Source: Alysiella sp. (GTDB taxonomy: Bacteria; Pseudomonadota; Gammaproteobacteria; Burkholderiales; Neisseriaceae). Taken from it: 24,481 bases of DNA. A program made the position numbers and the translations under genes. The notes beneath the pieces are model-generated. The model ran no database searches. It was not told the DNA's origin and saw only the letters and a list, made by a program, of their open reading frames with translations. The DNA lies in contig NZ_JAUNEC010000025.1 in NCBI RefSeq assembly GCF_030525755.1, positions 1-24,481 of the forward strand, read 5' to 3'. Every line of letters starts with the position of its first letter. Positions within the stretch are counted from its first letter, which is position 1. Of this stretch, positions 1 through 7,278 are shown one piece after another.

Positions 1-106
1 CGTGTACCAAATGGCGGTCAATATAGAGCAAAACGGTGCCGTCTTCTTCTTCGCGAACAACGTGGCTGTTCCAGAGTTTATCGTAAAGGGTTTGTGCTTG
101 TGCCAT
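1..106 (-). CDS. leuC: 3-isopropylmalate dehydratase large subunit, N-terminal fragment
   Basis: Only the first 35 codons are inside the window; the gene runs off the left edge. The minus-strand translation begins MAQAQTLYDKLWNSHVV and continues to YIDRHLVH, which is the conserved N-terminus of LeuC (aconitase family), including the YIDRH stretch before the first substrate-binding segment. LeuC pairs with LeuD to isomerise 2-isopropylmalate to 3-isopropylmalate in leucine synthesis in the cytoplasm. The start at 106 is preceded by a modest GAGAAA ribosome site. The 5' region (107-260) has a cluster of repeated TTTTAGAC/GTCTAAAA motifs, so regulated transcription is likely. The [4Fe-4S] cysteines and the rest of the protein lie outside the window, so activity cannot be judged. 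Confidence 0.9.
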   Translation of the reverse strand, partial: MAQAQTLYDKLWNSHVVREEEDGTVLLYIDRHLVH

Positions 107-220
107 GATTTTTCTCATTAAATAAATAAATGAAATGTAAAAGTGGTAATTTTAGACTTTTTGGACAAAAATCGCAATATAAACCTTTTAGACCTGCTAA
201 AAATTAGACAATTAGCCATA

Positions 221-243
221 ATTTTAGACATTTTGTCTAAAAT
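221..243. promoter_or_regulatory. putative operator palindrome upstream of leuC
   Basis: A perfect 10-bp inverted repeat, ATTTTAGACA (221-230) and TGTCTAAAAT (234-243), is separated by three T. Three related half-sites lie between it and leuC: TTTTAGAC at 150-157, TTTTAGAC at 186-193 and ATTAGACA at 203-210; the first is followed by GGACAAAA as an imperfect partner. There is no run of T after it as a terminator would need, and it sits 115 nt upstream of the leuC start. A dimeric regulator site controlling leuC is the likely reading. The regulator is unknown. Confidence 0.5.
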
Positions 244-260
244 TCTCTTTATTAAGACTG

Positions 261-295
261 TTTCAGGCAGCCTGAAAAAGCGATGCTGCCTGAAA
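261..295. repeat. inverted pair of uptake sequences at the end of rdgB
   Basis: A full DUS 15-mer at 262-276 faces a partial copy at 285-295; TTTCAGGCAGC and GCTGCCTGAAA form an 11-bp stem. The pair encodes the last residues of RdgB and supplies its TGA stop. On the minus strand it could act as a weak terminator for rdgB, but no T tract follows. Other intact 15-mers in the window are at 4477-4491, 4909-4923, 7196-7210, 10085-10099, 10987-11001, 12271-12285, 12600-12614, 13095-13109, 14373-14387, 17596-17610 and 20876-20890. Copies keeping only the simDUS 12-mer are at 1765, 2044, 6194, 7216, 8074, 9472, 10058, 17216 and 22430; copies keeping only the kingDUS 12-mer are at 13617 and 23377. Confidence 0.85.
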
Positions 296-871
296 TTTTG
301 TCAGCAATTCATGCATGGCTTTAGCACGATGGCTAATGAGATTTTTGTGTTCGGGCAGTATTTGTGCGGCTGTTTGGGCATATTCAGACAAATAAAAATG
401 TGGGTCATAACCAAACCCTCCTTCACCAGCAGCTTGATTAACCCATTCACCATGCCAAATCCCTTCTGCAATAATCGGCTGTGGATCGTCTGGGTGGCGC
501 ACAAACACCAAAACACAAACATAATAACAACTTTTATCCACTTGTTTCTGCAAAAGTTCTGTAATTTTAGCATTATTGGCAAAATCTGATTTGGGTTCAC
601 CAGCAAAACGAGCGGATAATACACCTGGTGCACCAGCCAATGCATTAACACAAATGCCACTGTCATCTGCCAAGGCAGGCAAGCCACTATAACGGCTGGC
701 ATGACGTGCTTTAGCGAGTGCATTTTCCACAAAAGTACAATGTGGTTCGGGACACTCTGGAACATTAAATTGAGACTGTGGCAAAATTATGATGTTGTGT
801 GCCGCAAACAAAGCGGTAAATTCTTTGAGTTTACCTGTGTTATTGCTGGCGAGTACGATATTATCAGACAT
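263..871 (-). CDS. rdgB: dITP/XTP pyrophosphatase (HAM1/RdgB family)
   Basis: This 202-residue protein hydrolyses non-canonical purine triphosphates (dITP, XTP, ITP) to monophosphates, keeping them out of DNA and RNA. The family signature is clear: ASNNTGKLKE at residues 8-17 binds the triphosphate, ADDSG at 68-72 carries the catalytic aspartate (D70), then GVLSARFAG, GEGGFGYDPHF and the SHRAKA segment near the C-terminus. Length matches the family (about 195-200). The last ten residues, FQAASLFQAA, and the TGA stop are written by an inverted pair of uptake sequences, so the tail is probably a lineage-specific addition. The ribosome site before 871 is weak. The gene lies upstream of leuC on the same strand and diverges from galT, with 132 nt between the starts. 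Confidence 0.95.
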   Translation of the reverse strand: MSDNIVLASNNTGKLKEFTALFAAHNIIILPQSQFNVPECPEPHCTFVENALAKARHASRYSGLPALADDSGICVNALAGAPGVLSARFAGEPKSDFANNAKITELLQKQVDKSCYYVCVLVFVRHPDDPQPIIAEGIWHGEWVNQAAGEGGFGYDPHFYLSEYAQTAAQILPEHKNLISHRAKAMHELLTKFQAASLFQAA

Positions 872-1003
872 AAATTTTCAAATATTTAAAATAACGTGGC
901 ATTTTAACAGAATTTGCACTTGCGTTTAGAACTTGCTTTGCCTGTTTAATTTGTTTAAATTAAGCCATTTAAACCATTCATCTCCTAATAAATTGAGAAG
1001 CCC

Positions 1004-2041
1004 ATGTTTCAGCCCACCGAACACCCCCATCGCCGATACAACCCATTGACTGAACAATGGATTTTAGTATCTCCCCACCGCGCCAAACGCCCATGGCAAG
1101 GGCAACAGGAAACCGCCGACACCGAACAAAAACCGTCTTACGACCCAAGTTGCTATTTGTGTCCACGCAACACGCGCATCAACGGCGAGAAAAATCCCGA
1201 TTACAGCGGACCCTATGTTTTTACAAACGATTTTTCCGCGCTACTCCCCGATACGCCCGAATACAAAAATCACGATAACCCATTATTTCAATTAGAAAGT
1301 GTTCGTGGAGTGAGCCGCGTGATTTGTTTTTCTCCCGACCACGCCAAAACGCTGCCTGAATTGTTGCGTGAAGAAATTGCAGCAGTGATTGAATTATGGC
1401 AAAACGAATGCCGCGAATTAAGCAAAAAGTACCAGTGGATTCAGATATTTGAAAACAAAGGTACGGTAATGGGCTGTTCCAATCCCCACCCACACGGGCA
1501 AATTTGGGCGAGCGATTTTCTGCCAGATTTGCCACAAAAAGCCCACCACGCGCAGCAAAAATATTTCGCGCAACACAGTCGTGCCATGTTGCTGGATTAC
1601 GCGCAAACCGAGTTACAACAGCGTGAACGCATTGTTTGCGAAACAGAATTTTTTGTTGTGGTCGTGCCATATTGGGCGGCTTGGCCTTTTGAAACTTTAT
1701 TACTACCCAAAATTGCGGCGCAGCGCATGACCGATTTGTCGCCCGCACAAGTCCTTGATTTAGCAGGCTGCCTGAAAATATTGGCGACCAAATACGATAA
1801 TTTGTTCCACACCAGTTTTCCATATTCTATGGGTTTTCACGGTGCGCCATTTGACGGCGAAAATCACCCTGAATGGCAGCTTCACGCACATTTTTATCCA
1901 CCACTTTTGCGTTCAGCAACCGTGCGGAAATTCATGGTTGGCTACGAAATGTTGGCGGAAGCACAGCGTGATTTAACGCCCGAACAAGCTGCAGCTCGTT
2001 TAGCAGAATTATCGGAAATTCATTACAAATCAGTACAGTAA
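1004..2041 (+). CDS. galT: galactose-1-phosphate uridylyltransferase
   Basis: This 345-residue enzyme of the Leloir pathway exchanges UMP between UDP-glucose and galactose-1-phosphate. The active-site HPH motif is at H162-P163-H164 in SNPHPHGQIWA; the second histidine is the uridylylated nucleophile. The zinc ligands typical of the E. coli type are present as C50 and C53 (CYLCPRN), H113 and H162. Length equals the bacterial norm (about 348). GAGAAG precedes the ATG. A 7-bp AT-rich inverted repeat (946-952 with 957-963) lies about 40 nt upstream and could mark the promoter or an operator. A DUS 12-mer (1765-1776) is translated as part of AGCLKIL. galK follows after 71 nt, so the two probably form one transcript. 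No galE or galM is in the window. Confidence 0.97.
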   Translation: MFQPTEHPHRRYNPLTEQWILVSPHRAKRPWQGQQETADTEQKPSYDPSCYLCPRNTRINGEKNPDYSGPYVFTNDFSALLPDTPEYKNHDNPLFQLESVRGVSRVICFSPDHAKTLPELLREEIAAVIELWQNECRELSKKYQWIQIFENKGTVMGCSNPHPHGQIWASDFLPDLPQKAHHAQQKYFAQHSRAMLLDYAQTELQQRERIVCETEFFVVVVPYWAAWPFETLLLPKIAAQRMTDLSPAQVLDLAGCLKILATKYDNLFHTSFPYSMGFHGAPFDGENHPEWQLHAHFYPPLLRSATVRKFMVGYEMLAEAQRDLTPEQAAARLAELSEIHYKSVQ

Positions 2042-2112
2042 TTTTCAGGCAGCCTTTTAAGTCTCTTTTCAAGTCTCTTTATTGACCAAATTAAAAAAAT
2101 AAGGAAAACACC

Positions 2113-3246
2113 ATGAATCTAAATGGAATTTTTGAAAAACATTTTTTCAGACAGCCTGAATTTACCGTTCGCGCACACGGTCGCGTGAATTTGATTGGCG
2201 AACACACCGACTACAATGACGGTTTTGTGTTGCCTTGCGCGATTGATTTTCACACCGATGTGGCTTTGCACAAAACAAACGATACACAAATATCTGTTTA
2301 TGCTATGGATTATGATGAGCGCGATGAATTTGATTTGCGCGAACCCATTACCCAATCCAACAAACAATGGGCAAACTATGTGCGTGGTGTGGTTTGGGCT
2401 TTCCAAGAAAAAGGCTTTAATTTAAAACAGGGTTTTGAATTAGCCATACACGGTAATGTGCCACAAGGTGCAGGTTTGAGTTCATCTGCGGCATTGGAAG
2501 TGGCAATTGGTAAAGCGATTGCACAAGCCTTTGATTTACCAGTCAATCACGCCCAAATTGCGCAAATCGGGCAATTTGCCGAAAACGAATTTGTCGGCTG
2601 CAAATGCGGCATCATGGACCAATTGACCAGCGCGTGTGGCGAAACCGATTGTGCTGTGTTGATTGACTGTCGCAGCTTGCAAACCCAAGCGATTGAATTA
2701 CCAAAAAATTTGAGCGTAATGATTGTGCATTCCCATGTAAAACGCGGCTTGGTGGGCAGCGAATACAACACACGTCGCCAACAATGTGAAACAGCCTCAA
2801 AATACTTTGGTGTCAAGGCATTACGCGATGTTTCATTGGCAGAATTTAACGCAGACAAAGCATGTTTAGACGACATCGTCGCCAAACGCGCCCGATACAT
2901 CATTCAGGAAAATCAGCGCACTTTGGACGCAGCAAAAGCATTGCAAAACAATGACATTGCCACTTTGTCGCGCTTGATGGCAGAAAGTCATGTTGGAATG
3001 AAAAACGAGTTTGAAATCACACACCCAGCCGTAGATTTGCTGGTTGATTTGATTGGCGAAAAAATCGGCGAACGTGGCGGTGTCCGTATGACAGGTGGTG
3101 GTTTTGGCGGTTGCGTGGTGGCTTTATTACCACATGATTTGGTAGACGAAGTGAAAGCCCACCTTGCCGCCAACTACGAAAAACAAACAGGACTGAAAGA
3201 AGAAGTATTTGTTTGTACAGCACATTCTGGGGTTTCTGTGTTGTAA
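2113..3246 (+). CDS. galK: galactokinase
   Basis: This 377-residue GHMP-family kinase phosphorylates galactose at C1 with ATP, supplying the substrate of the adjacent GalT. All three family motifs are visible: the galactokinase signature GRVNLIGEHTDYN at residues 23-35, the phosphate-binding loop GNVPQGAGLSSSAA near 114-127, and the C-terminal GGGFGGCVVAL near 333-343. The catalytic aspartate is D169 in CGIMDQLTS. Length matches E. coli GalK (382). AAGGA lies just ahead of the ATG. A degenerate uptake sequence (2146-2160) is translated as FFRQPEF close to the N-terminus, where it should be tolerated. Neighbour galT supports galactose catabolism or supply of galactose for surface glycans. Confidence 0.97.
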   Translation: MNLNGIFEKHFFRQPEFTVRAHGRVNLIGEHTDYNDGFVLPCAIDFHTDVALHKTNDTQISVYAMDYDERDEFDLREPITQSNKQWANYVRGVVWAFQEKGFNLKQGFELAIHGNVPQGAGLSSSAALEVAIGKAIAQAFDLPVNHAQIAQIGQFAENEFVGCKCGIMDQLTSACGETDCAVLIDCRSLQTQAIELPKNLSVMIVHSHVKRGLVGSEYNTRRQQCETASKYFGVKALRDVSLAEFNADKACLDDIVAKRARYIIQENQRTLDAAKALQNNDIATLSRLMAESHVGMKNEFEITHPAVDLLVDLIGEKIGERGGVRMTGGGFGGCVVALLPHDLVDEVKAHLAANYEKQTGLKEEVFVCTAHSGVSVL

Positions 3247-3305
3247 AAATGGACACAAGTTCGAGATAAAAATATTGAAAATACCATTAAAATAAAAAAC
3301 TTGTT

Positions 3306-3331
3306 TAGGGTGGGTACTGACATCCACCCTA
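3306..3331. terminator. hairpin downstream of galK
   Basis: TAGGGTGG (3306-3313) and CCACCCTA (3324-3331) form an 8-bp perfect stem with a 10-nt loop, 60 nt after the galK stop. It could end the galTK transcript, although no T tract follows on the plus strand; on the minus strand it is followed by AACAAGTTTTTT. It may equally be part of a small dispersed repeat. Confidence 0.4.
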
Positions 3332-3346
3332 CGAATCATCAATAAA

Positions 3347-3834
3347 TCACTCAGTCAAAATATCAAATAAATCATCTATGCTGTTCTAAACCCATATATT
3401 ATCGTATTACTCATGGTATTTTTGCATGTCATCTACACTTAATAACTCAGCAAACAATGCACAAAATGGCTGAATATTTGCGCCGCCAATGTGAAAAATG
3501 AGCAGCACATTCGTCTATACACCGAAAATAAATTTCCACATCATGATGCAGTTCCTGACCTTGTGTAAACAATTCAACCATGCGCGGCAAAAAATAGTTG
3601 ATTTCATCAGGGCATTCCATTTCGCAAACAAAACCTATAAAGTATTAATAAAATAATAATTTTTCTGAATTCAAGCAAGGGGAACGTTCGCATTGCCCGT
3701 TCCAAATCAGGGTGCATGTAGCAAGGAAAATCACAAACATTTAAGTGCTGATTGGGTTTAGGATAGGCAAATACTTAATAAAATTCAGTAATTACTTGAT
3801 GAAATGGATTGCTGTTTTGAATGGATATATTCAT
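3347..3834 (-). pseudogene. decayed gene for an uncharacterised protein with YPKP and FLPR motifs
   Basis: The minus strand holds an almost continuous but broken protein when frames are joined. It starts at 3834 with MNISIQNSNPFHQVITEFY, meets TAA, and continues in frame with VFAYPKPNQHLNVCDFPC and MHPDLERAMRTFPL. A frame change (and apparent loss of sequence) leads to CPDEINYFLPRMVELF. A second frame change leads to CALFAELLSVDDMQKYHE, two further stops, and NSIDDLFDILTE ending at 3347. Several stops and at least two frameshifts make it a pseudogene. From memory, the pattern (YPxPKH..CPCC near the N-terminus, then HFLPRxLEL) matches an uncharacterised bacterial family. No catalytic residues are evident. 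The remnant lies between galK and folE2 and accounts for most of the gene-free stretch. Confidence 0.7.
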
Positions 3835-4082
3835 ATTTAAAATAAAAATCGATGATTTTACTATTTTCAGACTGCCTGAAAACCTAATTTCGCATGCAAA
3901 CGCAAACTTGCCGTATTGTGTGGTAACACTCGCCTATGCCAAAACCAAACGCCCCATGTATAAACTGTGTCCACATGGACAATCGGGAAAGAAAACGGGA
4001 ACGGTATAAAAACCCGTTCCCATGTATTTTCAGAAGTCTTTTATGAGGTCTCAAAACCCATTTTCAGCTTCTCATACTGCTC
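3835..4082. other. gene-free spacer between pseudogene and folE2
   Basis: I see no supportable gene here. A short open frame on the plus strand (3821-4009) has no ribosome site and no recognisable motif. The stretch contains a degenerate DUS near 3867-3881 and the hairpin at 3997-4021. Confidence 0.5.
3997..4021 (-). terminator. probable terminator of folE2
   Basis: GGGAACGG (3997-4004) pairs perfectly with CCGTTCCC (4014-4021) around a 9-nt loop. Read on the minus strand, the stem is followed by GTTTTC, about 60 nt after the folE2 stop, as expected for an intrinsic terminator of that gene. Confidence 0.5.
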
Positions 4083-4862
4083 TCAATCCCAACCTTGTTC
4101 AATGACTGCATAAGCAGAATGATTGTGAATTGATTCAAAGTTTTCGCTTTCCAAAATAAAACGTTCAATACGTTTATCGGCACGCAAAATGGCTGCAATA
4201 TCCCGCACCATGTCTTCCACAAATTTGGGATTTTCGTAAGCATGTTCGGTAACAAATTTTTCATCAGGACGTTTGAGCAAACCGTAAAGTTGGCAAGAGG
4301 CTTGTTCTTCAACCCAATCTATCACTTCTTCAATGCCAATTTCGGCATTGCAATGCAAGGTAAGCGTAACGTGTGAACGTTGATTGTGTGCACCATATTC
4401 GGAAATTTCTTTGGAACATGGACACAAACTGGTTACAGGTACAAGCACACGCAAAATATATTGATAAATCCCATTTTTCAGGCTGCCTGAAAGGGTAACA
4501 TCATAATCCAAAAGCGATTTAATGCCTGATATGGGTGCAGTTTTTTGACGGAAAAAGGGGAATGAAATACTGATTTCACCTGAATGAGAATCCAACAATT
4601 GCAACATTTTTTCGTTCAAAACGCGCAATTCATGGTGGTCAATCGGGCTTTGCTGTTCTTCCATTAAGGCGACAAAACGCGACATATGCGTGCCTTTTTG
4701 GTCGGCAGGTAAAAAAACCGTCATGGTTAAACGCGCAACAGTTTGTTGTATATTGTCTTTGCTTTTGATAAAAATAGGAAAGCGTAAGTCTTTGATGCCC
4801 ACGCGGTTAATCGGAATATTGCGTAAATCTTTACTGCTTTGCACATCTGCGATGATGCTCAT
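4083..4862 (-). CDS. folE2: GTP cyclohydrolase FolE2 (GCYH-IB, COG1469)
   Basis: This 259-residue enzyme converts GTP to 7,8-dihydroneopterin triphosphate, the first step of folate synthesis. It belongs to the metal-flexible type IB family, not the zinc-dependent FolE. Supporting features are SLCPCSKEISEYGAHNQRSH with C147 and C149, H159, and the acidic residues E201 (RPDEKF) and E216; these correspond to positions I recall as metal-binding or catalytic in the gonococcal enzyme. Length is normal. AAGGA lies ahead of the start at 4862. A full DUS (4477-4491) is translated as LSGSLK around residues 124-129. Some bacteria place folE2 under zinc (Zur) control; I see no convincing Zur box in 4863-5023. 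It diverges from the PLP enzyme gene starting at 5024. Confidence 0.95.
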   Translation of the reverse strand: MSIIADVQSSKDLRNIPINRVGIKDLRFPIFIKSKDNIQQTVARLTMTVFLPADQKGTHMSRFVALMEEQQSPIDHHELRVLNEKMLQLLDSHSGEISISFPFFRQKTAPISGIKSLLDYDVTLSGSLKNGIYQYILRVLVPVTSLCPCSKEISEYGAHNQRSHVTLTLHCNAEIGIEEVIDWVEEQASCQLYGLLKRPDEKFVTEHAYENPKFVEDMVRDIAAILRADKRIERFILESENFESIHNHSAYAVIEQGWD

Positions 4863-4908
4863 GCGGTTTTCCTTTGTGTGATGTATTGTATGTGTTTATA
4901 AAATGGTT

Positions 4909-4923
4909 TTCAGGCTGCCTGAA
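4909..4923. repeat. DNA uptake sequence between folE2 and the PLP enzyme gene
   Basis: An intact TTCAGGCTGCCTGAA copy sits in the divergent promoter region, 47 nt upstream of the folE2 start and 100 nt upstream of the start at 5024. It is a single copy, so it is more likely an uptake signal than a terminator. Confidence 0.85.
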
Positions 4924-5023
4924 AAAGCAGGATACATATAAAGCGCAAAAGTATAGCATTCCAAGCCCATTTTGGCATACAATCAGGATAAATTCTCACT
5001 ATGAAAACACGATAGGAAATACC

Positions 5024-6178
5024 ATGAAATTCGCCAGCGAAGTCATTCATGCCGCTTACAATCCCGATGAACACAACCGTGCTTTAATGCCCCCTTTATA
5101 CCAAAACAGTATGTTTGCCATGCACGGTATTAATGAAAATGTGCCATTTCGTTATTCACGCATTGGGAATCCCACACGCAAAATTTTGGAAGACACACTT
5201 GCCACTTTAGAAAATGGAACACATGGTTTTGCGTTTGCCAGCGGTGTGGCAGGCATAGATTGCATTTGGCGCACGTTTTTAAAACCGAATGACACAATTG
5301 TGGCGGTTGCAGATATTTATGGTGGCAGTTACGACCTTTTAACCGAAGTTTATGCCAAGTGGGGTGTAAACGTGATTTTTGCTGACTTAACGCAGCCTGA
5401 AAACTTGGACAAAATCTTTGCCGAATATCAAGTGAAAATGGTTTGGTTGGAAACGCCATCTAACCCACTTTTGCGTTTGGTAGACATCACACTATTGGCA
5501 CAAAAAGCCAAAGCACACGGTGCATTGGTGGGCATAGACAACACTTTTGCCACACCATATTTGCAAAACCCTTTAGATATAGGCTGCGACATTGTGTTTC
5601 ATTCAGCAACCAAATATTTGTGCGGACATTCCGATGTGTTAATGGGTGCAGCGGTGGTTAAAGACGACAATCTGGCAAAACAACTGCAAAACACACTGAT
5701 TATTTGTGGCGCGGTTGCAGGTCCAATGGACTGCTGGCTGGTGTTGCGTGGCATCAAAACATTGAATGTACGCATGAAGCAACATCTTGAAAATGCCAAT
5801 GAAATTGCACACCGTTTAAACCAACATCCTGCAGTAGAAAAAGTGTTTTATCCAGGTTTGCCAACACATGAGCATCATGAATTGGCAAAACAACAAATGC
5901 GCGGTTTCGGTGGTGTGGTGTCCATTTACTTAAAAAATGACAGCCAAGCTGCTGCCAATAGTGTGATTCAAAACCTGAAATTGCTGCAAATGGCACCCAG
6001 TTTGGGCGGTGTAGAGAGTTTGGTTAATCACAGCTATTCACAATCACACGGTGGTGTGCCACACAAACTTAAAATCCAAAGTGGCATTCGCGAAGGTCTG
6101 CTGCGTTTTTCCATTGGCATTGAAGATGTGGACGACATTTATGCCGACATCAATCAGGCACTCAATACCACTTTATAA
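5024..6178 (+). CDS. trans-sulfuration PLP enzyme (cystathionine beta-lyase / gamma-synthase type)
   Basis: The product (384 residues from this start) belongs to the Cys/Met metabolism PLP enzymes. The PLP lysine is K197 in HSATKYLCGHSD; YSRIGNPTR near residues 43-51, ASGVAGI, the ETPSNP and DNTF cofactor-contact motifs, and SLGGVESLVNHS near the C-terminus are all typical. The family makes or splits cystathionine, or performs sulfhydrylation, in methionine and cysteine metabolism in the cytoplasm. Motifs alone do not separate MetB, MetC and MetZ activities, so no symbol is given. The open frame extends upstream to 4874, but ATG 5024 with GATAGGA ahead of it aligns with the family start, and the extra 50 codons include translated DUS. 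A DUS hairpin follows the stop. Confidence 0.9.
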   Translation: MKFASEVIHAAYNPDEHNRALMPPLYQNSMFAMHGINENVPFRYSRIGNPTRKILEDTLATLENGTHGFAFASGVAGIDCIWRTFLKPNDTIVAVADIYGGSYDLLTEVYAKWGVNVIFADLTQPENLDKIFAEYQVKMVWLETPSNPLLRLVDITLLAQKAKAHGALVGIDNTFATPYLQNPLDIGCDIVFHSATKYLCGHSDVLMGAAVVKDDNLAKQLQNTLIICGAVAGPMDCWLVLRGIKTLNVRMKQHLENANEIAHRLNQHPAVEKVFYPGLPTHEHHELAKQQMRGFGGVVSIYLKNDSQAAANSVIQNLKLLQMAPSLGGVESLVNHSYSQSHGGVPHKLKIQSGIREGLLRFSIGIEDVDDIYADINQALNTTL

Positions 6179-6183
6179 ATAAC

Positions 6184-6212
6184 CATTGCTTTTAGGCTGC
6201 CTGAAAGCAATG
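6184..6212 (+). terminator. DUS-containing hairpin after the PLP enzyme gene
   Basis: CATTGCTTT (6184-6192) pairs with AAAGCAATG (6204-6212), and the inner bases of a simDUS 12-mer (6194-6205) extend the pairing, giving a near-palindrome of 29 nt six bases after the stop codon. It is a likely terminator, though the following sequence is not T-rich. Confidence 0.5.
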
Positions 6213-6321
6213 ACATTGCCAAAACGCATAAATCGGGCTATATTGCTGCCATTTATTGAATTTTAGTGTAACAACTTAAAAATTCTGCCCCATTCAGGCA
6301 GCATACTTGTGAGGAAAAAAC

Positions 6322-7188
6322 ATGAGCTGGTTAGACAAAATCCTGCCACCCAAAATCAAAAAATCCGAAAGCAAATCGGGCATACCCGAAGGATTATGGC
6401 GCAAATGTGGCAGCTGTGGTGTAACCCAATACGCAACAGATATTGAACAAAATCATCAAGTCTGTCCCAAATGCAACCACCACGAAGCTTTAACCGCGCG
6501 TGAACGCCTGAATTTATTATTGGACACCAATGGTCGTGAAGAAATCGGGGCAAACATCAAGCCTACCGACATTCTCAAATTCAAAGACAGTAAAAAATAC
6601 CCCGACCGTTTAAGTGCCGCACGTAAAAGCACAGGTGAAGATGATGCAATTGTGGTCATGAAAGGCACATTAAACGGTTTAGCTGTTGTAGTTGCTGCCT
6701 TTGAATTTCGTTTTATTGGTGGTTCAATGGGTTCTGTGGTGGGCGAACGTTTTGTACAAGGTGTACGCCGTGCTGCGTCTGATAACTGTGCTTTCATCTG
6801 TGTTGCCGCATCGGGTGGTGCGCGTATGCAAGAAGGCTTAAGTTCTTTGATGCAAATGACCAAAACCAGCGCGTCTTTACATTTATTAAGTGAAAAAGGC
6901 TTACCCTTTATCTCGGTTTTAACCGACCCAACTATGGGTGGTGTATCCGCCAGTTTCGCTTTTTTAGGTGATGTGGTTTTGGCCGAACCGAATGCCTTAA
7001 TCGGTTTTGCAGGCCCCCGTGTAATTGAACAAACCGTACGCGAAACGCTGCCAGAAGGCTTTCAACGTGCTGAATTTTTACTTCAAAAAGGCGCAATTGA
7101 CCAAATTGTAGACAGACGCGAAATGAAACAACGCATCGCTGAATTGATTGCCTTATTACGCCGTCAGCCTTTAACACAAATGGTTTAA
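6322..7188 (+). CDS. accD: acetyl-CoA carboxylase carboxyltransferase beta subunit
   Basis: This 288-residue subunit forms, with AccA, the carboxyltransferase that moves CO2 from carboxybiotin to acetyl-CoA, producing malonyl-CoA for fatty-acid synthesis. The N-terminal zinc ribbon has four cysteines: C29 and C32 (CGSC), C48 and C51 (CPKC). The crotonase-like body has GGSMGSVVGERF, ASGGARMQEG, DPTMGGVSASF and GFAGPRVIEQT. Length matches other beta subunits (about 290-300). GAGGA lies before the ATG. A truncated DUS at 6294 is in the leader. It is followed by a strong DUS-built terminator, so it is probably transcribed alone. Confidence 0.97.
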   Translation: MSWLDKILPPKIKKSESKSGIPEGLWRKCGSCGVTQYATDIEQNHQVCPKCNHHEALTARERLNLLLDTNGREEIGANIKPTDILKFKDSKKYPDRLSAARKSTGEDDAIVVMKGTLNGLAVVVAAFEFRFIGGSMGSVVGERFVQGVRRAASDNCAFICVAASGGARMQEGLSSLMQMTKTSASLHLLSEKGLPFISVLTDPTMGGVSASFAFLGDVVLAEPNALIGFAGPRVIEQTVRETLPEGFQRAEFLLQKGAIDQIVDRREMKQRIAELIALLRRQPLTQMV

Positions 7189-7198
7189 CCATACATTC

Positions 7199-7230
7199 AG
7201 GCTGCCTGAAAAACTTTCAGGCAGCCTTTA
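7199..7230 (+). terminator. terminator of accD made of two inverted uptake sequences
   Basis: AGGCTGCCTGAAA (7199-7211) and TTTCAGGCAGCCT (7215-7227) form a perfect 13-bp stem with a 3-nt loop, followed by TTAT, 11 nt after the accD stop. This is the classic neisserial arrangement of paired DUS acting as an intrinsic terminator. Confidence 0.8.
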
Positions 7231-7262
7231 TCAATTATCAAAATAATAACTATTCCCTAATT

Positions 7263-7278
7263 TTCAGGCAGCTTGATT
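7263..7278 (+). promoter_or_regulatory. DUS-derived ribosome-binding region of surE
   Basis: TTCAGGCAGCTTGA directly precedes the surE ATG at 7279. The AGG at 7266-7268, 10 nt from the start, is the only Shine-Dalgarno-like stretch. The copy departs from the consensus (CTTGA for CCTGA), which removes the second half of the palindrome. Confidence 0.45.

Noticed and set aside
143..589. 148-residue open frame opposite rdgB
   Set aside because: It is antisense to rdgB, starts in AT-rich regulatory DNA and shows no family features.
3821..4009. 62-residue open frame on the plus strand
   Set aside because: No ribosome site or motif; it starts inside the minus-strand pseudogene and includes a translated degenerate DUS.
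4874..5023. N-terminal extension of the PLP enzyme up to 4874
   Set aside because: The extension includes translated DUS and overlaps the folE2 leader. ATG 5024 has a ribosome site and aligns with the family N-terminus.
7273..7278. TTG start for surE
   Set aside because: It is inside the DUS and adds two residues ahead of the canonical MNILISNDDG.
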